Made by a program: the position numbers and the translations under genes. From NCBI GenBank assembly GCA_946800325.1, contig OX326956.1, forward strand, positions 41,909,052 through 41,973,051: 64,000 nt of DNA. Direction: 5' to 3'. A model generated the notes under the pieces. The model did not search any database and had not been told where the DNA came from. It saw only the letters and a list, made by a program, of their open reading frames with translations. The DNA is from Luzula sylvatica. Its lineage: Eukaryota > Streptophyta > Magnoliopsida > Poales > Juncaceae. Shown piece by piece: positions 46,240 to 60,364 of the stretch. Positions within the stretch are counted from its first letter, which is position 1. The number at the start of each line of letters is the position of its first letter.

Positions 46240-48070
46240 TATATATTTATAGATATGAAGAAAATTGACATTTTTGTTAATTAATGAATTAATATTGAAA
46301 GAAGTATCTATTATTAAACATTGAAAAACAAATCCACAATATTTAAGTTACACTGATTTTTTAGATATAGGGTCTCCTAATCGTCAAAAACCTCCGAAAA
46401 GTTAGGGCCGACTTTGCACATATGTCAAAAAATTTATAAAAAATAAGAAGTATCGGTTCCGGGTAGGACTCCAGAGTCATCATTGGCGGCCCAAAAAAAT
46501 CGAGCGTGAATAAGCTGATGTTTATCAGCACATAAATATGGTCTCAGGTCGTTGTCTCCTGTCACCACGAATTTAACTTGGATTCGACAAGAAAGATCAG
46601 TGCCTCGATACCGCCATAGGTGCATTTTTTATTGACAATAGTGTATTGAGTACATATAATTTGATTACATATCAAAAGAATTTGACATGTGTCATACTTT
46701 TTCTTTTTCTTTTAGTTTTGTTTCTATTGCAACCCAAATTATACTCAGGTATGCAAGAAAAATATAATTGGTCCCCAAACTCATCACAATATCCTTGATG
46801 AGGTGACAAAGTGAATTGATTATTATTATCATTTCTAATTGACTCAATTAAATGCTAATTGACGCGTTTGATTAACACATCAATAATTTATAATATGTTA
46901 ATATTATTAAATGTTAATTGACGTGTCAATTCAATTAAACGGTCAATTAAATCGTTAATTGAGTCAATCAATAATACTAATCAACATACTTAATTCTCTC
47001 TTGTCGCTTCGTCAAGGATGTTATTTTTGTGTTATTGAGACTCAATATATAATTTCCTTATAAAACTGGCTCAATTGTTTATTTCTTACGGTATAATTTA
47101 GAATTGTGTTTTTTTTTTAAATAATATTTTTTATGTTAACGGATAACATTTTAAATATATATTTCGGTTTTATGTGTATTATTCAAGGTTTTTTTTATTT
47201 GTTTTGAAACTTTGATTTTTGTTTGCGTTATAATATGTTATATTTTATTTATTTTGTGTGGATTTATAATGATGAACCAATTTCATGGACCTTTATTAAT
47301 TATAATGCATATATCACTATAAATTTCATGAAATTTTATTAATTATAATGTATTTATTGACAATAATATATTTGCAAACATATCATGATTATATAATTGA
47401 GTTTAAACGTATCCGCGCAAATTCTATTTAAACAAATTATACAAAAAATATAAAAAAAGGTATGAAGTCCCGCTCAAATTGTTGCGCGGGTTATTGCTAG
47501 TTCATTTCATTTTTATACACAAAAATGTATTTATACGTATTACAAAAACTGAGAACATCACCCATACGGCATACCCCTTTCAGAACTTATTTTTAAATTA
47601 AATTATAAATTATAAATATATCATAATTTAAAATTTAAAATGTACCACCACATGGATAAAATATACCCTCATGTTTGGTTTGAATTGAATAATTGTGACA
47701 AAAGTCAATCAATTGACTTGGTGGCTGAGATGAATCATGAATGTCTTGAGGGCAGTTATAATGTTGTCTATAAGTATGGTGCTGCAAAATAATAAAATAC
47801 CAGATTTATCCTCTATAATAAATGAAAATATTATGTTCATTCTAAAAAGATTAAACAAAATTACAAAATATTACATACATGCCCCTCATTTTCATAGTTA
47901 TTACGTAGTGTCTCCAAACTACCATTTCTTATTCTCTATTATTTATGCAATTATAACTAACATTAGGATTATTACATTTTATTTTAGCGGCATTATTTGA
48001 TATGGCATACGACCGATTATACAAATGACCACGCCTTAATGGCCGCAGAAGATCCCTATTGTCTTCTTCA
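46240..48070. other. Intergenic, no firm gene
   Basis: A minus-strand open stretch at 46434-46625 (64 codons) is relatively GC-rich and could be an exon relic, but I do not recognise it. The segment 46760-47060 has weakly inverted ends (ATCCTTGATGAGGTGACAA / TTGTCGCTTCGTCAAGGAT) and may be a MITE related to 29760-29990. Confidence 0.4.
47466..47503 (+). mobile_element. Helitron 3' terminus (plus strand)
   Basis: CCCGC and GCGGG stems (about 47469 and 47485) form a hairpin followed by TTATTG and CTAG before T. The body would lie to the left; its 5' end was not found. Confidence 0.5.
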
Positions 48071-48298
48071 CGGGACTATAAATTACGCGGGAAATAGAGA
48101 AAAAAAAGATTCTAATTTTGTCAGAATAACTGAAAAATATCACCCATGCCGCAAGTCCGTTAGAGAAAGAAACCCCTCACACTCTCCAACACACACTCAT
48201 CCACTCATACTCTACTACATGCCTATCAAGATTTAATCGAGGAAACCATTCTTCTTAATTCTTGATTCAATCTCGGCATTTCTCTCTGCAAGACTGCA

Positions 48299-48676
48299 AT
48301 GGCGCCTTGCCTTCTTGGAAAACGCAAGAGCAGGTCCAAGAATCTCGGCGAGTTCTTGTTGGATCCGGAGTACGACCGTTCTAATGCGCCGATCAAGTCC
48401 AGAGGCAAGCAATTGCTCAGATCCATTGCTTCCGTGTTCGGATTTGGGAGGAAGAAGAAAGGAGAGGAACCGGAGAGAATTGGGTATGAGAAAATTGAAG
48501 GGATTGGGTACGAGAAACTGGAGAAGAATGAGCTCGAGATGCCTTTCCAATGGACGGGGTTTGAGGAGAAATCCGGCGATCTGATGGAGAATACTGAGGA
48601 GGGCAAGAGGAAAAGGCCAAGGCTTGAAGATCTTCTTGGCTGGAATCTCAAATTGAGCGAGAAAGATGAGATATAG
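48299..48676 (+). CDS. Uncharacterised small basic protein (125 aa)
   Basis: Not recognised. The ATG context (CAATGGCG) is good, a TATAAAT lies at about 48076, and a T-rich stretch follows the stop, so a single-exon gene is plausible. The protein starts MAPCLLGKRKSRSKN, has a basic central part (GFGRKKKGEEPER), a short repeat IGYEKIEG/IGYEKLEK, and ends with KRKRPRLEDLLGW, which resembles a nuclear localisation signal. No transmembrane segment. Two long frames (141 and 152 codons) lie on the opposite strand over the same stretch. The minus frames would need a promoter in the PP2A-facing intergenic DNA; codon composition and the Kozak context favour plus. Confidence 0.5.
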   Translation: MAPCLLGKRKSRSKNLGEFLLDPEYDRSNAPIKSRGKQLLRSIASVFGFGRKKKGEEPERIGYEKIEGIGYEKLEKNELEMPFQWTGFEEKSGDLMENTEEGKRKRPRLEDLLGWNLKLSEKDEI

Positions 48677-48689
48677 AAAATAATTTTTC

Positions 48690-49430
48690 ATACTGGATTT
48701 TTTTTCTTTTTTTCAGAAAAAGACTGTTCTTTTCTGTAATTCTTTTTCAGGAAAAATCAATCGATTTAGTGGATATTTCTAATTCGTTGTTTTTTCTTCA
48801 ATTTTGGTGACATTTTATTCTTTCGATTACTCCAATTCTTGTTTTTCTTGTGTTGTATCTGGCCTTATTTCTTGCATGCATGAAGAAATTAAATAGTTTC
48901 GTTTCCCATTCATTTCCTGTTAATTCTCAGATAAATTCAGACAATTTAAGTCCCAATTTATTGATTCTTTAATATTCTTATTATTGTTTTTCTTGTTAAT
49001 TTTATCAGTTTCGATGAGAAAAATAAAATTTGCATGCATGAACAAATTCAAAAATTGAGTCTTTTATTGTGTCACTTCAATAATTTTAAATCACACATTT
49101 TCATTTTCGTGTCTTTTACAAAGCAAAATAAAAATTAATCACTTGCCAACTATTTTAAGTTGTATAGACCAGGCGCGTGAAACTACATAACGTCTTCTCC
49201 AGGTGTCAGTATCACAGACAATTGTTAATGGTCCACAGAACCTATTCCATACACGATATGATGATCTGTTTGTCGCACATCGAATGGGCGCTATGTTGTG
49301 TACAAAGATTCTATGTAATATTTACTAAAGTGTCTTAATTATCCATAATTTCAGTTTATTACAATTAAATATATTCCAGGGCAGCTGTCCGCAGAGAGAA
49401 AGTATTGGTCAAAGTATATACGGTGTATAT
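48690..49430. other. Intergenic, no gene seen
   Basis: T-rich 3' flank of the small ORF, then AT-rich DNA up to the CT-rich leader of the phosphatase gene. Confidence 0.5.
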
Positions 49431-49459
49431 GTGCACGTGGCACACCCAGTTCTTCCAGT

Positions 49460-49686
49460 ATCTATTTCTCTCTCTTCTGTCTTCTCTCCTCTCTCTCTTC
49501 TTTCTCTATTGGAAAATACAAAGATCAAATCTAGAAAAATTGGAGTAAAAAATTGTTAAGCAAACCGAAGGAAAGACGACAAATCGAATAGGAAAATCTC
49601 AGATCGAGAAGCTCCGGGGGTTCGAACCCTAAGAACAATCTCAGATCTAAGAAGGTAGGTTTAGATCGGATCGAGGAACGGCGAAG
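49460..49686 (+). promoter_or_regulatory. 5' leader region of the PP2A gene
   Basis: CT-rich tract (CTCTCTCTTCTTTCTC) around 49466-49510 followed by an A-rich leader up to the ATG at 49687. Such pyrimidine tracts are common near transcription starts of plant housekeeping genes. No TATA box is obvious. Confidence 0.4.
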
Positions 49687-51980
<2,294 letters not shown>

Positions 51981-51989
51981 TTTTCCGAT

Positions 51990-52950
51990 TTTACCCCTCC
52001 CTCTTCTATCTCCCTTTGAATCGGGTGCGCCGTGAAGGAAAGCATTAGCAAATGCTTCTTTTGCTGTTTGCTTTGTTCTTGTCGGGTGCGTGTTTGTTTT
52101 ATAGAAGATAAAAAGAAAAGAAAAGCGGAGTTGATGGGTTAATTTGTGTCGAAGATAATGTGTTTCCGTTACCTACCATTCTTTTGTTTTGGAGATAATG
52201 TTGTTACTGGAGTTTGTTTCTAGAACAGTGTTGTGTTATGATAAATTAAAAGGAAGTTTTCGTTGTGTTGTTGTGCTTTTCGTGTTGTATTATTATTATT
52301 ATTATATTATTATTTTCGTTATTATTATTAGTGTGGTGCTATTTCGTGTTGTATTATTGTTTCGTTATTTTTATTTATTATTTATAATTAGTTTCTTTTT
52401 TGAGAAAATTAAATTAATAAAATTGAAAATTTTGGCTGCAGTCCCACACCTCAAAACAACATGCGGTCCTCATTGTGTTTATTGCTTTTGCTTTTGACCG
52501 TAAACCTTTGTGTCGTAATTAGGTGGAGATTCCAAAGTGCTTTAAGCTGCAATTTCATGCGTACAAAATCTTGAAATATATCTATACCCGTACAAAATGG
52601 AAATATCATATATACCCTACCAAAATGTTAAAATAATTCACGTATACATCTTTTCATATCTGCTTTAAACACATCTCAAGTCCTCATGAATAATAAATAA
52701 GAAAGAATAGTAGTTTAACTTTCATTCGGTTTGTATGATAATTTCACATTGTGGAGGGGATTTATAAGATTTTGAGATTACCAAGCATAGATATAAAAGA
52801 CCAAATAACAATTATCAAATAAAAAAGTCAAATAATTCCTCGATATGACAGTGTTACATATACAACAATCAAGTTTGTAATAGTGTCAGTACATTCTCAC
52901 GCTACTCGTTATTCTTCGACTAGCTCATATATTATTATTTCATTCCAATC
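51990..52950. other. Convergent 3' flanks of PP2A and CLP1
   Basis: T-rich 3' flank of PP2A with ATT repeats (52289-52330), then AT-rich DNA to the CLP1 stop. The plus-strand frame at 52189-52497 is a low-complexity artefact. Confidence 0.5.
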
Positions 52951-52953
52951 ATG

Positions 52954-53657
52954 TTACGCTTCTAACCAATTTAATGTTCCGACCAGTAAAATTTTGCTAG
53001 GTAAATCTCCAGGACACGGTGCGAGAAACGTTATTTTCCTCCTGAAATTCACACAACTTCATTGTCAAAAAAAAAAAATATTTAAAAAATAATAATAAAA
53101 GAGAGAAGTTGTACCTTTGAACGTCAATATCGGTCACGTAAACAAAACCCGCGACATTGCTGCAATAAAACACGCAAACAAACAAAATAAGCAGACATAA
53201 AATTCAAAATATCACACATAAACATAATACCTAGAAACAATTTGATCGGGTTCTTTGGCATAAGAAACGGCGAGAACCAAATGCAACAAATCCTGACTTA
53301 TGTTAACCGCAACAATGCGGATCGGGTCCGCGGTAGGCTCCGCACCGATAGGAAGAGCCGATCGAGGCGCTTGCGGTCCGCCACCAACCCGATACACCGT
53401 AATGTCGTTGAAGTTTACTATATTTGAATGCGGGGATAAATCGTTTGATAGACCATAGAAATATTCCCGTATTTTCATGCTTCGAGATTTTTGTCGGAGT
53501 TTTGCGTTTCTTTGAACCACGCCCCCCGATTTGTGAAGTTTTACCACGTCGACGTTTGGCTTGGTTTTTAACACGTCTTTCAACATGCTATATAGTTTTT
53601 CCTATATTCACAAAAATCAAAGGATTTATTAGCAAAATTGCAGAAAAGTTATCCATT

Positions 53658-53697
<40 letters not shown>

Positions 53698-55021
53698 GCC
53701 CAAGACGAGAACGACATTTGCATCGAAGGTATCAATAGCATTCAGAAGTAACTGCAAAATTAAATAAATGATAAATACATTTATTTTTGCATGAATTAAG
53801 GAAATTATTTTTTAAATAATAAAAAAAAAATTCAAAATGATTAAGATAAGTAATTACCTCATAACCGAAACCTTCGACCCATCCCATGGTGTTAATAACC
53901 ATTCCAGAAGCTCTCGATTCGATATTTCCAGTGAATTGCTTCTCCAATGTTTGCGCCAATTCTTTCATCAAAACTTTATATAATTCCCCATTCGCGCTGG
54001 AAATAATAGTGGATTTTTTCAAATATTTATTAAAACAAAAAATAAAATGAAAAAACGAGAGATAGTTACGTGGGAGTAGTGTGACCGTAAAAGTAAACGA
54101 GAGGCATCTCCAAGGGGATACCCTCGACCGGGTCCACGGGCATCTCAACGGGCGTGGCCGAAATGGATCCGGGTAGAGTAATGGATCCTTGCCCGATATC
54201 CAGATCCACAAAAGTCGGTTTCCATCCCCGTTTCGCCGCCCAGCTCAGAAGCATTCTGCACAGACTGCTCTTACCTGAATCCGTGGGCCCCACCACTATC
54301 ACTCTTGGACCCTGAAAAGTTTCAAGGATAATAATTTAGGGATAATGCAAGGGTTTTGTTGCAAATTTTCATGAAAGTAAGACCTGTGAAGTGTCAGAGT
54401 TGTCGGCCCGAGATGATGCTTTGGTACGAGCTCTTCTTCCATCGAGTATTGCGTGAACATTCACGTAACTCACCATTGGCGTCTAATTTTAATCGGAAAA
54501 TTATTGGGTTAATATATAATTGGTTTTATTCAAAATTGAAGCCCAGTACTGAATTTGTATTTCGAAATTAAAAAAAGGTCTAGGGATTAGGATAAACTGC
54601 ATTGATAGGACCAAGCGAAAAAGAAAGTTAATTAATTGAACAGACCTCATCGGCAACATACTCAGCCTCACTGACTCCGTCCAATTCAATGTTCGCTCCG
54701 TGCCATGTAAATATCTGATAGAATATAGCAAATTAACATATATATAAATGAAACAACATGAACAACATGAAGTAATTAAGCATACAAACATGAGCATGAG
54801 CATGAGAGAAAGAGAGAGAGACTAACAGCGATTTTAGAATGAGGAGGTATAGGAAGCCAGTTCTGAGGAGGCATCTCGGTACCATAAATCTCAGCCGTAC
54901 CAGAAAGAAGTCGGACACGGAGAGGGGCATCGGGACCCACCTCTACTCTCAGCTCGCTCTCCCTTTCCAGCTTGGTTTGTCTAGTCGGATGTACCGGCAC
55001 CGGAGCCGCTATCGTTGCCAT
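52954..55021 (-). CDS. CLP1-type polynucleotide 5'-hydroxyl kinase / pre-mRNA cleavage complex subunit
   Basis: Nine exons (minus): 54827-55021, 54646-54714, 54384-54482, 54070-54311, 53858-53996, 53695-53751, 53231-53601, 53115-53159, 52954-53041; phases agree; 434 aa. A nuclear protein of mRNA 3'-end cleavage factor II; the plant orthologues (CLPS3) affect polyadenylation and flowering. An N-terminal beta domain (residues 1-115) is followed by the P-loop GPTDSGKSSL (about residue 130), FVDLDIGQGSITLPG and the rest of the kinase domain, then the C-terminal domain with REYFYGLSNDLSPHSNIV, GFVYVTDIDVQR and LLVGTLNWLE at the end. The final exon is read in a frame that a naive ORF scan misses. 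A GA microsatellite (53662-53692) ends one base pair or so from the donor of the LGQ exon in intron 6. Confidence 0.94.
53662..53693. repeat. (GA)n microsatellite in a CLP1 intron
   Basis: About 16 GA units; on the transcribed strand it is a CT run directly downstream of the 5' splice site GTCTCTCTC, so the repeat forms part of the donor context. Confidence 0.9.
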
Positions 55022-56620
55022 TGCTGTTCAATTCTACCTCTCTCAACAACCCAAAAACCCTAATGCTGTGGTACTAAATGTTTGACAATGTTGAAGAGCT
55101 AAGTCTCGACTCTCGTGTAACAAAATAATTTTCAAAATATCGCGTGATTGAGTGAGGTACTAAATACAGGGATACGAGAAGCTTGGTCCCTCCGAAGCTC
55201 TCCTGAGTTCGTCGGAGAGGAAAGTGAGAAGGAAAGTATCCTCTTAAGGCCAGGCTTTTGGAGGCTTTGGATACCTCTTAAGGCATAATGCATAATGAAC
55301 CCGAAGGCCCGTAAATATATGGCAATTATTCAAAAATCCATATTTTTATTTTGTAAATAAACCATAAATTAAGTAAACATTAAATAAAAATATATGAAAA
55401 AAAAAAGTTATATATTGTGTCTTCGAAACTCATCCAAACACTTTTGATGAAACGAACGAGAATACTTAATCGAATTTATTATAATTTTGTTTTGTGTTTC
55501 AAGTTACTTAATTAAATACGAGATTATAATTGTATTTCAAATTAAAATTAAATCGTAAATGTATAAGATTTTACCCGATTATGCATCTCGAATTGAGTTT
55601 TACCAAGATTTTAGCAAATCAAAATTTTATGTCCGATTCAAAATTTAAGTCGTAAAATCGTAAGATTAATGGCCGGACGAACCGTGTGGTTTTACGTTGA
55701 ATACTTTAAATAAAATATAACACAAGATTAATTTTATTTTATCATTAAATAAATTGAGATCCAATTTGTATATACTCATTACATGGTACATTAATGATTT
55801 TATTCTAAGAGAAAATTTTGCGCACTTCGTGAGTGTGTATTTTCATGTACATGAGAGCGACACGTGACATGTTATGGTGTATCATGTATGTATGGAGTGC
55901 ATGTGAAATACACATGAAATGTCACGTGTCGTATTTTTATTGGTGACGCGCATATGGAGTACACTCCATGAAATGCATAAGTTAATCTCTTTAATAGAAG
56001 ACAAATTATAGTTGTCCCCTTTACAATCCCCACAATACTTCACGTGTTGACAGAAATTTAATTAATTGAATTTAATGTTAAATCAAATTTAATACATGTG
56101 GAACAATAAATTAGTAAATTTATGCTCTTGTGTACATTATTCATTATGTGATAAATCTAGAATATTAAATGTATTTATCACGTACAAATTAATTATATTT
56201 CTTGTATGTTCATCTATTTTTTTTAATTATGTGTGCATCCGTTTAACATGTGTTAAACAATGGATTAATTCAATCCCAAATAATTTATTTTCCAAATTTA
56301 CAAAGTTAGAGTTAATTGAATATGGATGGTAACAAACAATATTATTGAAAGTATTAAGTGCATTGATAATATGTGAAATAACGGATTTAAAATGTGTTAA
56401 ACAGTGTAAACAAATCATATACATCACTTTAACAAGTTAAAAGGTCAATTAATCGAGCCTAATAAATTATTTTTCGAATTTGTAAATTTAGATTTAATTA
56501 TTTATGGACGGTGATGAACAAATTTAATAAAAACTTTAAATACATTAATGACGTGTGTGACGGTGAAAATTTAATTCTCTTTTCTATTTTCTGTACGGGA
56601 TGATCCAAAATATAGGGCAT
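55022..56620. other. Intergenic, no gene seen
   Basis: 5' flank of CLP1, then AT-rich DNA. The stretch 55820-55985 has an inverted pair GACACGTGACATGT / ATGTCACGTGTC (about 55858 and 55918), probably a MITE remnant. Confidence 0.5.
56235..56575. repeat. Diverged tandem duplication of about 150 bp
   Basis: Two copies share ATGTGTTAAACA, AATAAATTATTTT, TTAGATTTAATT and ATGGACGGTGATGAACAAA with variation (about 56238-56385 and 56392-56560). Confidence 0.55.
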
Positions 56621-56623
56621 GTT

Positions 56624-57430
56624 TGATTTGAGGGATTATGTTGGATATGTATTTCATATCCGGGATAACTTATAAATTTCTTGTTTGGTATTTCAGTGTT
56701 ATCCATGTATATTGGTCATATCCATGGTTAGTGTTATCCACTTTGAAAATTGGCATTTCGATGTTGTCTTTCCCTTCTCCATGTATAATACTATAACCCA
56801 ATTCATAAAATTAATATAATAATATAATAATATAATACTGTAACAATATAATACTATAACAATATATTAATTTAATAATATATTATTATTGTTATATATT
56901 ATTATAAACAATATATTATATTATATTAATTATATGGATATAATATTATATATTTTATATAATAATATACAATAATTATAATATAACAATACTATAATGA
57001 TATTATAATTATTAAATTCATATAATATAATAATATATTATATATCCTTGTAATAATAATATTACACGGATAGAATAAAATATTATTTTATCAATTTTAA
57101 TGAAATATTTTTTCTACGTTCGCAATAACAAAATTCCAAAATTTTGTGATCAACCCAACAAAAAATTAAATTTTCCATCATCTTATAATTTGAACATCCA
57201 AACAAACTGTGGAATTACTAATTCCATAACTTTTTATCTATAATATTTTATTTATGTTTGTTTACGTGAGATATTTAATCTATCAATTAAATTCATTTCG
57301 TAACTAATTAGAATAAAAAATGAAAATCATGCATTTTTAAACAAAAGTCAAACAAGAAATTGTGTATTCATGATTTTAGAATCAAACTTATCAAGCATCT
57401 CACATGGATTGTGAAATACCCATAATGATT
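56624..57430 (+). mobile_element. Non-autonomous relative of the Harbinger-like element
   Basis: Its first 150 bp (GGGCATGTTTGATTTGAGGG onward) match the inverted right end of the element at 27394-29101, and its last 110 bp (AAACAAGAAATTGTGTATTCATG ... GGATTGTGAAATACCC in part) match that element's left end. The core is AT-rich (TAATAATATA) with no ORF, so it is a deleted, MITE-like derivative. Confidence 0.65.
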
Positions 57431-57628
57431 CATTTAGGTGGATTAGGTGGATCGTAAGAGCATGAGTATCGTTTAGGATTTAGGGTTTAGCAAAATTATC
57501 ATCTCTTTTTCTTAGCGTGTATTGTCCCCGAGTTCCCTCTCTGCTCTGCTCCCCCAAAATTGCCTTCTCTCTCTGTCAATCTCCATGCTCCCCCTCTCGC
57601 TCACATATAGATCTATGTACTCTCAGAT

Positions 57629-57945
57629 TTGGTTTTGATGGTAATGGGAGGAAAAGGAAGGGAAGGAAAGGTAACAAAAATCTCAAGGATAAAAAAAATT
57701 GTCTTATCCATTATTCATGTTTGGTTTTTTTAGGAAGAGAAAAGGATAAATGGAGATGATATAATTATATGTATTATATTATATATTTATTTTCAAAATA
57801 ATTTTTATAAATATAACAAATTAATTTTTTTAAATTATGATATTTTTAAAAAAAAATTCCCTCACCATCCCCTCTTCTACCCGAAACCGAGCATGGGAAT
57901 TTACTACTTCCTTTTCCCTTCCCCTCCTCCTCTACCCTCAAACAA
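57629..57945. mobile_element. MITE with purine-rich inverted ends
   Basis: GGGAGGAAAAGGAAGGGAAG near 57645 pairs with CTTCCTTTTCCCTTCCCC near 57908, and the outer parts (GTTTTGATGGTAATG / CTACCCTCAAAC) pair imperfectly. AT-rich core. It splits an otherwise exon-like GC-richer stretch from its upstream sequence. Confidence 0.55.
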
Positions 57946-59593
57946 GCAAAGCCTCACTCATTCGCCTCTCACTCCCTGGACTCGGTTTACCGCGTGGCGT
58001 TCCGGTAGGGGCGGCTCAAATAGGTAGGCCATCTAGGCTGCTGTCTAGAGCCCTAAAAAAATACAAGGCCATATATATTGTACATTATGATAATACTATA
58101 TTAGATATTGGATATTGGTTAAAAGGTTTTTACTAATATTCCACGTCTACTTCTCCATTTTATCTCAAAGATATATTTCTAATTCTAACAGAAACAATGA
58201 TCTCTCTCCCATGATTATTATTTATTGCCATTTAATCTCCTCCAATTTCGATTCAATATTGATTTGTCTTTAATTGCAAAATATTCTAATAAATTCCTTC
58301 CTTATTTTGCTACTCATTGCACCAATATTTGTCTGATATTTCATACTGAGTACTGACTATTAGTTACCCAAATTTATAAGGTACAAAAATATTTCCTGTT
58401 TTGAAAAAAAACCAATCTTAAAAAGTATAAAAAATCTTTTGTTCCAATTTAATCTCTCCCAAATTGTTTTCTTTGTGTATTCTCGTAATATTTCATGCAA
58501 ATAGTAAATGAATCCAAAATATACAAGTAAAATAAATATCTCTTCATTCTGATTTCTTGAATATTGAAATATTTACAATCAGGTAGCTTTTAATTCTCAA
58601 TCATACGTAAGTTCATCTTTTTTGTGATTTTAGTCCAAGCGGCTTAGTTATTCTTGTTCATTGTTTCTTCGATGTTCTCTACTCTGTAAGTATTTATTCC
58701 TCCAACATTTTATATTTTAATTTTTCGTATGCATTAATATCATTGTTGTAAATTGTTGAACATGATTTGATTAGAAATATTGAATATTCATTGGTGATTT
58801 TGCATAGAAAATAATAACATAATTATTATGATTATTTTCTTTGATTTTAAATTGTAAGATGGTTTGCACATGGACGTTCTATGAAAGAGGATTATGGATA
58901 TTTTAAAGCTTAAGAAGATGATCTCTAATTGGAAGGCCGCTTCTTTATTTCGAAACAGATAAATATTTGGAAGTGTTTTGTAATTTTGTTTGATTTTTGG
59001 TTTATTTGAATAACTCGTTAAATTATGTTTTTTTTTAATTTGCGGGAGCTATTGAAAATTTCTAATTTTAATTATATAATTCAATGGAATTTTTTTGGTT
59101 TGATAAACAAATTAGTAAAAATATTCTTCTTAATCTTTGTCGAGAGCCTCTGATATAGTTGAGCCGCCCCTGGGCGTTCGACGAGGATAGATGGATGATA
59201 ACAACGGGAGCATGTTTCGGAGGAGCTTCAGAGAAGTTGTTTGCATTTTACATGCGAGTTTGTGCCAAGTGGTTACCTTTTTTTCCTCTGCCGCCTCCGG
59301 ATCCGAGACTATTCGCACAAGGTCGGTACTTGGTGACAGAAATAGCACATAACAGGGCAGAACTGGAGCTCTCCATTGGCCAGAATCTCTTCCCAGTAGA
59401 ACAATCGGTCCTATTTACCGATCCTCGCGGGTGAAAGGTGACGTACAAGCTAGAGATACATTGCTAGATCCTAAATTAGACGTGAATTCTCAAATTGTAA
59501 TTATATATGTCATGTTTAATCTCGAAATCGACCATGAATTGGTATTGGAGGCTATAGTCAAGGTGTTCGCCGAAATGACTAAGTAAAGAAAGG
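57946..59593 (+). pseudogene. Unrecognised gene remnant interrupted by a hAT-like element
   Basis: Exon-like sequence lies on both sides of the hAT-like insertion. If the insertion and its target copy are ignored, the frame left of it (HSFASHSLDSVYRV, 57955-58000) runs into the frame right of it (FDEDRWMITTGACFGG), which stays open to 59434 and has TGA there. A +1 shift at that stop gives a further open stretch (KGDVQARDTLLDPKLDV and FNLEIDHELVLEAIVKVF) ending TAA at 59586. I do not know the protein. It is not certain that it was ever one gene. Confidence 0.35.
58006..59172. mobile_element. hAT-like element of about 1.17 kb
   Basis: Perfect inverted tips AGGGGCGGCTCAA (58007) and TTGAGCCGCCCCT (59159), of the CAGGGGCGG type seen in plant hAT elements. 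The flanks GGCGTTCC (57996-58003) and GGCGTTCG (59173-59180) agree at 7 of 8 positions, with two extra bases on the left. The AT-rich interior has no intact transposase; a short stretch near 58900-58960 may be a relic. Confidence 0.7.
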
Positions 59594-59595
59594 AG

Positions 59596-59900
59596 TGTAA
59601 TCCATTGTCAATGCATAAATTGATTTACCAGTTGGACTATACTATTTAATTGAATTTACTTTTGAAAGGTTTCGATGTGGCGGGTCTGGTTCGAGAAGTT
59701 GATTTTCTCTCCACACAGGTATGTGAGAGGAAAACTTTAGTACAAAGTTATGTTCCTTCCAAATTTGATTTACGAGTCATATCAGAAATTAAGACAAACT
59801 TATATATATCATCCAATTTATGGGACACATATTCTTTCTTTATTTCTTAACTAGTACATATTCGACGAAATCCTAATTTATGATTCCTTATTCATAATCA
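59596..59900. other. Intergenic, no gene seen
   Basis: AT-rich DNA between the gene remnant and the peptide gene; one 66-codon plus-strand frame without recognisable features. Confidence 0.5.
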
Positions 59901-59904
59901 ACCA

Positions 59905-60286
59905 TCATGGTTTTGATTTTGGCACCCCCGGCGTGTAAGGTTGACCAGGCCGTACATTTGGGGTCGAGGTCGGGTCAAGTGGGTTAAAATCTTTGCTTTC
60001 TTCTTTCGCTACATTCAAATAGTAAAAATAATTAATTAATAAAAATACGAATTTAAGAATGATACCTAATATAATCATTCTTTCTTTTTTTCGATTCGAA
60101 ATTCATGTTTGGTTCGTATATGAAATAATAATATTCGAAATACAGTCACTTCGTGTTTTGTGTGGGTGAGAGAGAGAATATACCTGGTGCAACCTCAGTT
60201 AAGATTCGAGTGGCCTCTGTTGTGGAGAACATGAGGCTCGAGTTCAGCAATAACACGAGCATGCATAGCGCGTAAAATCTCTTCAT
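59905..60286 (-). CDS. Predicted secreted proline-rich small peptide precursor (68 aa)
   Basis: Two exons, 60184-60286 and 59905-60008 (minus), with a 175-bp GT-AG intron (donor GTATATTC, acceptor TGTAG). Phases fit exactly and the frame ends with TGA at 59905-59907. The N-terminus MKRFYALCMLVLLLNSSLM is a clear signal peptide, with a probable cleavage before or near TRILTEVAP. The mature part is acidic then proline-rich (DFNPLDPTSTPNVRPGQP, then YTPGVPKSKP at the end), like the tails of plant signalling-peptide precursors such as CEP or PIP types, but it does not match any family I know. A TATATATA box at about 60330-60342 lies 45-55 bp before the ATG. The second exon is too short to be found by a simple ORF scan. 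A LINE lies directly upstream. Confidence 0.62.
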
Positions 60287-60327
60287 GATCTTTCTTCTTT
60301 GTAGTTCAGAAATGCAAGTGATCCCCG

Positions 60328-60344
60328 CCTCTATATATAGCCTT
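60328..60344 (-). promoter_or_regulatory. TATA box of the small-peptide gene
   Basis: On the minus strand GGCTATATATAGAGGCG lies about 45 bp before the predicted start codon. A 14-16 bp poly-A run (poly-T on plus, 60348-60361) stands immediately upstream of it. Confidence 0.65.
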
Positions 60345-60364
60345 GATCTTTTTTTTTTTTTGGA

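Noticed and set aside
48233..48691. Minus-strand 152- and 141-codon frames as the real gene
   Set aside because: The plus-strand frame has the better start context and an upstream TATA-like box; left as an open question in the findings.
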